This document shows, piece after piece, positions 62,335 through 64,000 of a stretch of DNA of 64,000 bases. The first letter of the stretch is position 1; every line of letters begins with the position of its first letter. Below the pieces are notes generated by a model. The model saw only the letters and a list, made by a program, of their open reading frames with translations, did not search any database and was not told the origin of the DNA. Both the position numbers and the translations under genes were made by a program. The stretch is from Paenibacillus xylanexedens (GTDB lineage: Bacteria; Bacillota; Bacilli; Paenibacillales; Paenibacillaceae), in the NCBI RefSeq assembly GCF_017874615.1, contig NZ_JAGIKV010000021.1, positions 62,001 through 126,000 on the forward strand. Direction: 5' to 3'.

Positions 62335-63240
62335 ATGAATCACATGCTGAATTCACTACTAACAGAACAACCCAATCCATTAACGGATCATATAGATGAA
62401 TTGCCTTCGGCAGAAATTATGGAGCTCATTAATAAGGAAGATCAACGGATTGCGGAGCTCATCCAGCCCCTGATTCCGGTCATTGCTCAAGCTGCGGATC
62501 GGATCTTGGAGGCGTTTCAGTCTGGCGGCAGGCTTTTTTATGTAGGCGCAGGTACCAGTGGACGATTAGGAATACTTGACGCTTCGGAATGCCCGCCTAC
62601 CTACGGAACCCCTCCCTCCATGGTGCAGGGTATTATTGCAGGGGGATTCCGGGCAGTGAAGGACCCGGTTGAAGGTGCTGAAGATAATGAGGAGTTGGGA
62701 GCTGCGGACCTTGATGAACATGGCTTAGACAAAAACGATGTCGTGGTTGGCATTGCAGCCAGTGGACGAACGCCGTATGTGCTGGGTGCGATGAGGCACG
62801 CCAAGGAGGTCGGGGCTACGGTGATCAGCCTGAGCAATAATGCAGGCACGCCGATGACCCTGTTGGCTGATGTGAGCATTGAGGCTGTTGTCGGCCCAGA
62901 GGTTGTCATGGGTTCAACACGTATGAAGGCAGGCAGCGCCCAGAAAATGATTCTGAACATGCTCACCACTACCGCCATGATTCGTCTGGGCAAGGTTTAT
63001 CGTAATTTCATGGTTGATCTGAACCCTTCGAATGAGAAGCTTGTCCATCGGGCCAAACGCATGATCCATCTGGCAACCGGAGCAAATGAAGCAGATATTG
63101 AAGAGGCTTTTACCGGTGCAGACGGTCATGTAAAAACGGCAATCGTCATGCTGATGGCAGGCGTGGACGTAACAGAAGCCCAGCACAGGCTTGATCTGGC
63201 TGACGGTTTTGTCCGTAGCGCCATTGCGGGGCCTTCCTGA
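62335..63240 (+). CDS. murQ: MurNAc-6-phosphate etherase MurQ
   Basis: A 301-residue SIS-domain lyase: GGRLFYVGAGTSGRLGILDA, ECPPTYGTPPSMVQGIIAGG, SGRTPYVLGAMRHA and the late signature MGSTRMKAGSAQKMILNMLT. It removes lactate from MurNAc-6P to give GlcNAc-6P. AAGGAGG lies about 8 nt before the ATG at 62335. It follows murK in one transcript and ends at a terminator. Confidence 0.96.
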   Translation: MNHMLNSLLTEQPNPLTDHIDELPSAEIMELINKEDQRIAELIQPLIPVIAQAADRILEAFQSGGRLFYVGAGTSGRLGILDASECPPTYGTPPSMVQGIIAGGFRAVKDPVEGAEDNEELGAADLDEHGLDKNDVVVGIAASGRTPYVLGAMRHAKEVGATVISLSNNAGTPMTLLADVSIEAVVGPEVVMGSTRMKAGSAQKMILNMLTTTAMIRLGKVYRNFMVDLNPSNEKLVHRAKRMIHLATGANEADIEEAFTGADGHVKTAIVMLMAGVDVTEAQHRLDLADGFVRSAIAGPS

Positions 63241-63274
63241 GCCGTACAGGGGTATTATTAGAGGTTGAAAGAGA

Positions 63275-63312
63275 AGAGCCCGACATTAGTCTGGGCTCTA
63301 TTTTTATTTTTA
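63275..63312 (+). terminator. Rho-independent terminator of murK-murQ
   Basis: AGAGCCC and GGGCTCT form a stem around an 11-base loop, followed by ATTTTTATTTTT. Confidence 0.8.
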
Positions 63313-63383
63313 TATAGAGGCGGATATAATACGTCAAAAAATCCCCTCCTGCATGAACAGAAAGGGATTCATATGGTTCTACT

Positions 63384-64000
63384 TCACTTGTGCTCCAGAA
63401 TAGCCTGTCGGCTCTTCTCCAAATACTCCACCGACTGGTTGTAATCCCGACTGGCAATCGCGAGATACAAAATGTCGATCACGTTCAGCTGTGCAATCCG
63501 TGACGAGGTTGCTCCGCTCCGAATATCACTTTCGGTGGAAGTAATCATCAGGGGTACATCCGCCATACTACTGAGTGTATTGCTGCCCCACTTGGTAATG
63601 CTGATTGTCGCTGCACCGCCATCATGAGCATGCTTGAGACAGGAGATTACGTTCGACGTCTCCCCTGAATACGAGATACATACCACCGCATCATCTTCAC
63701 GAAGCGTCGTTGCAGACGAAATCTGCATATGCGGATCGGCGAACGAAAAGCTTGTGCGATTGATTCGCATGAACTTGTAATGTGCATCCAGCGCAATCAG
63801 GTTGGAGGCCCCTACTCCATAGAAAAAGATCCGGTTTGCCTGATGAAGCACGTCCACGGCTTTTTCTACCAGACGTGGGTCCAGAATATGAACCGTATCC
63901 TTCACCGACTGAATATTGTTTGCGGACACATGCTGAATAATGCTCTCCATGGAGTCCTGGGGACGAATCTCCGTATATTGATATGGCTCACTCGTCTGCA
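63384..64000 (-). CDS. murR: MurR/RpiR-family transcriptional regulator, partial
   Basis: At least 205 residues are visible, running off the right edge. The frame is open to the last base, so the N-terminal RpiR helix-turn-helix is outside the window. Visible is the SIS sugar-phosphate domain: RIFFYGVGASNLIALDAHYK, MRINRTSFSF, and AVVCISYSGETSNVISCLK. These regulators sense sugar phosphates such as MurNAc-6P. It is convergent with murQ and is the likely controller of this locus. The symbol rests on context. Confidence 0.75.
   Translation of the reverse strand, partial: QTSEPYQYTEIRPQDSMESIIQHVSANNIQSVKDTVHILDPRLVEKAVDVLHQANRIFFYGVGASNLIALDAHYKFMRINRTSFSFADPHMQISSATTLREDDAVVCISYSGETSNVISCLKHAHDGGAATISITKWGSNTLSSMADVPLMITSTESDIRSGATSSRIAQLNVIDILYLAIASRDYNQSVEYLEKSRQAILEHK

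Overview
The window looks like chromosome from a Paenibacillus-type member of the Bacillales. The reasons are strong AGGAGG ribosome sites, frequent TTG/GTG starts, YesM/YesN-type sensor pairs, sporulation genes (a Spo0E-like phosphatase and a CdaS-type diadenylate cyclase), an Fnr with C-terminal cysteines, paired half-size chromate transporters and many carbohydrate ABC genes. No tRNA, rRNA, CRISPR array or intact insertion sequence was seen.

Layout. 1-3444: YesM/YesN two-component pair and the start of a sugar-binding lipoprotein gene, cut by the left edge. 3687-7041: Spo0E-like gene, a likely type I toxin with a convergent antisense RNA, a broken regulator paralogue, and an intact HTH regulator whose 3' end overlaps a 37-residue exported peptide gene. 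That last pair has the layout of AimR/AimP and Alo peptide signalling systems. 7306-10607: luciferase-like oxidoreductase, then a TetR/MFS pair. 10719-16622: a BacA-like prephenate decarboxylase, a DUF2000 protein, an ATP-grasp ligase, an MFS exporter, an Old Yellow Enzyme and a LysR regulator; part of this may be a small dipeptide-type biosynthetic locus. 16773-24329: chemoreceptor, leucine dehydrogenase, CdaS, a secreted DUF6359-like protein, two small genes near Fur-box-like sites, and an acetyltransferase. 24493-31756: Fnr, a GAF protein, and a NarL-type two-component pair, with an AT-rich block between them (PadR, permease-prefix protein, secreted protein) and a decapitated siderophore-binding protein. 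32028-33670: Lrp-type regulator with two chromate-transporter halves. 33781-33976: a cluster of four related intergenic repeats. 34081-37270: nine-repeat Big2 secreted protein and a methyltransferase. 37652-43869: polysaccharide degradation (GH88, an unassigned enzyme, heparinase II/III, SGNH esterase) with a consensus cre site. 44003-52778: AzlCD, two chemoreceptors, a DUF2087/GIY-YIG fusion and a serine hydrolase. 52947-64000: a cell-wall sugar locus.

How the genes work together. The last 11 kb reads as one pathway. A solute-binding protein, two permeases and an ATPase import a cell-wall sugar. NamZ and NagZ, both without a visible signal peptide, cleave it inside the cell. A divergent MurK-type kinase and MurQ etherase convert MurNAc to GlcNAc-6-phosphate. 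A MurR/RpiR-type regulator, cut by the right edge, sits beside them. This differs from the B. subtilis route, which uses a PTS importer and exported hydrolases. Three chemoreceptor genes each have a sigma-D-like promoter candidate. Start sites were moved from the longest open frame to the best ribosome site where the two disagreed.
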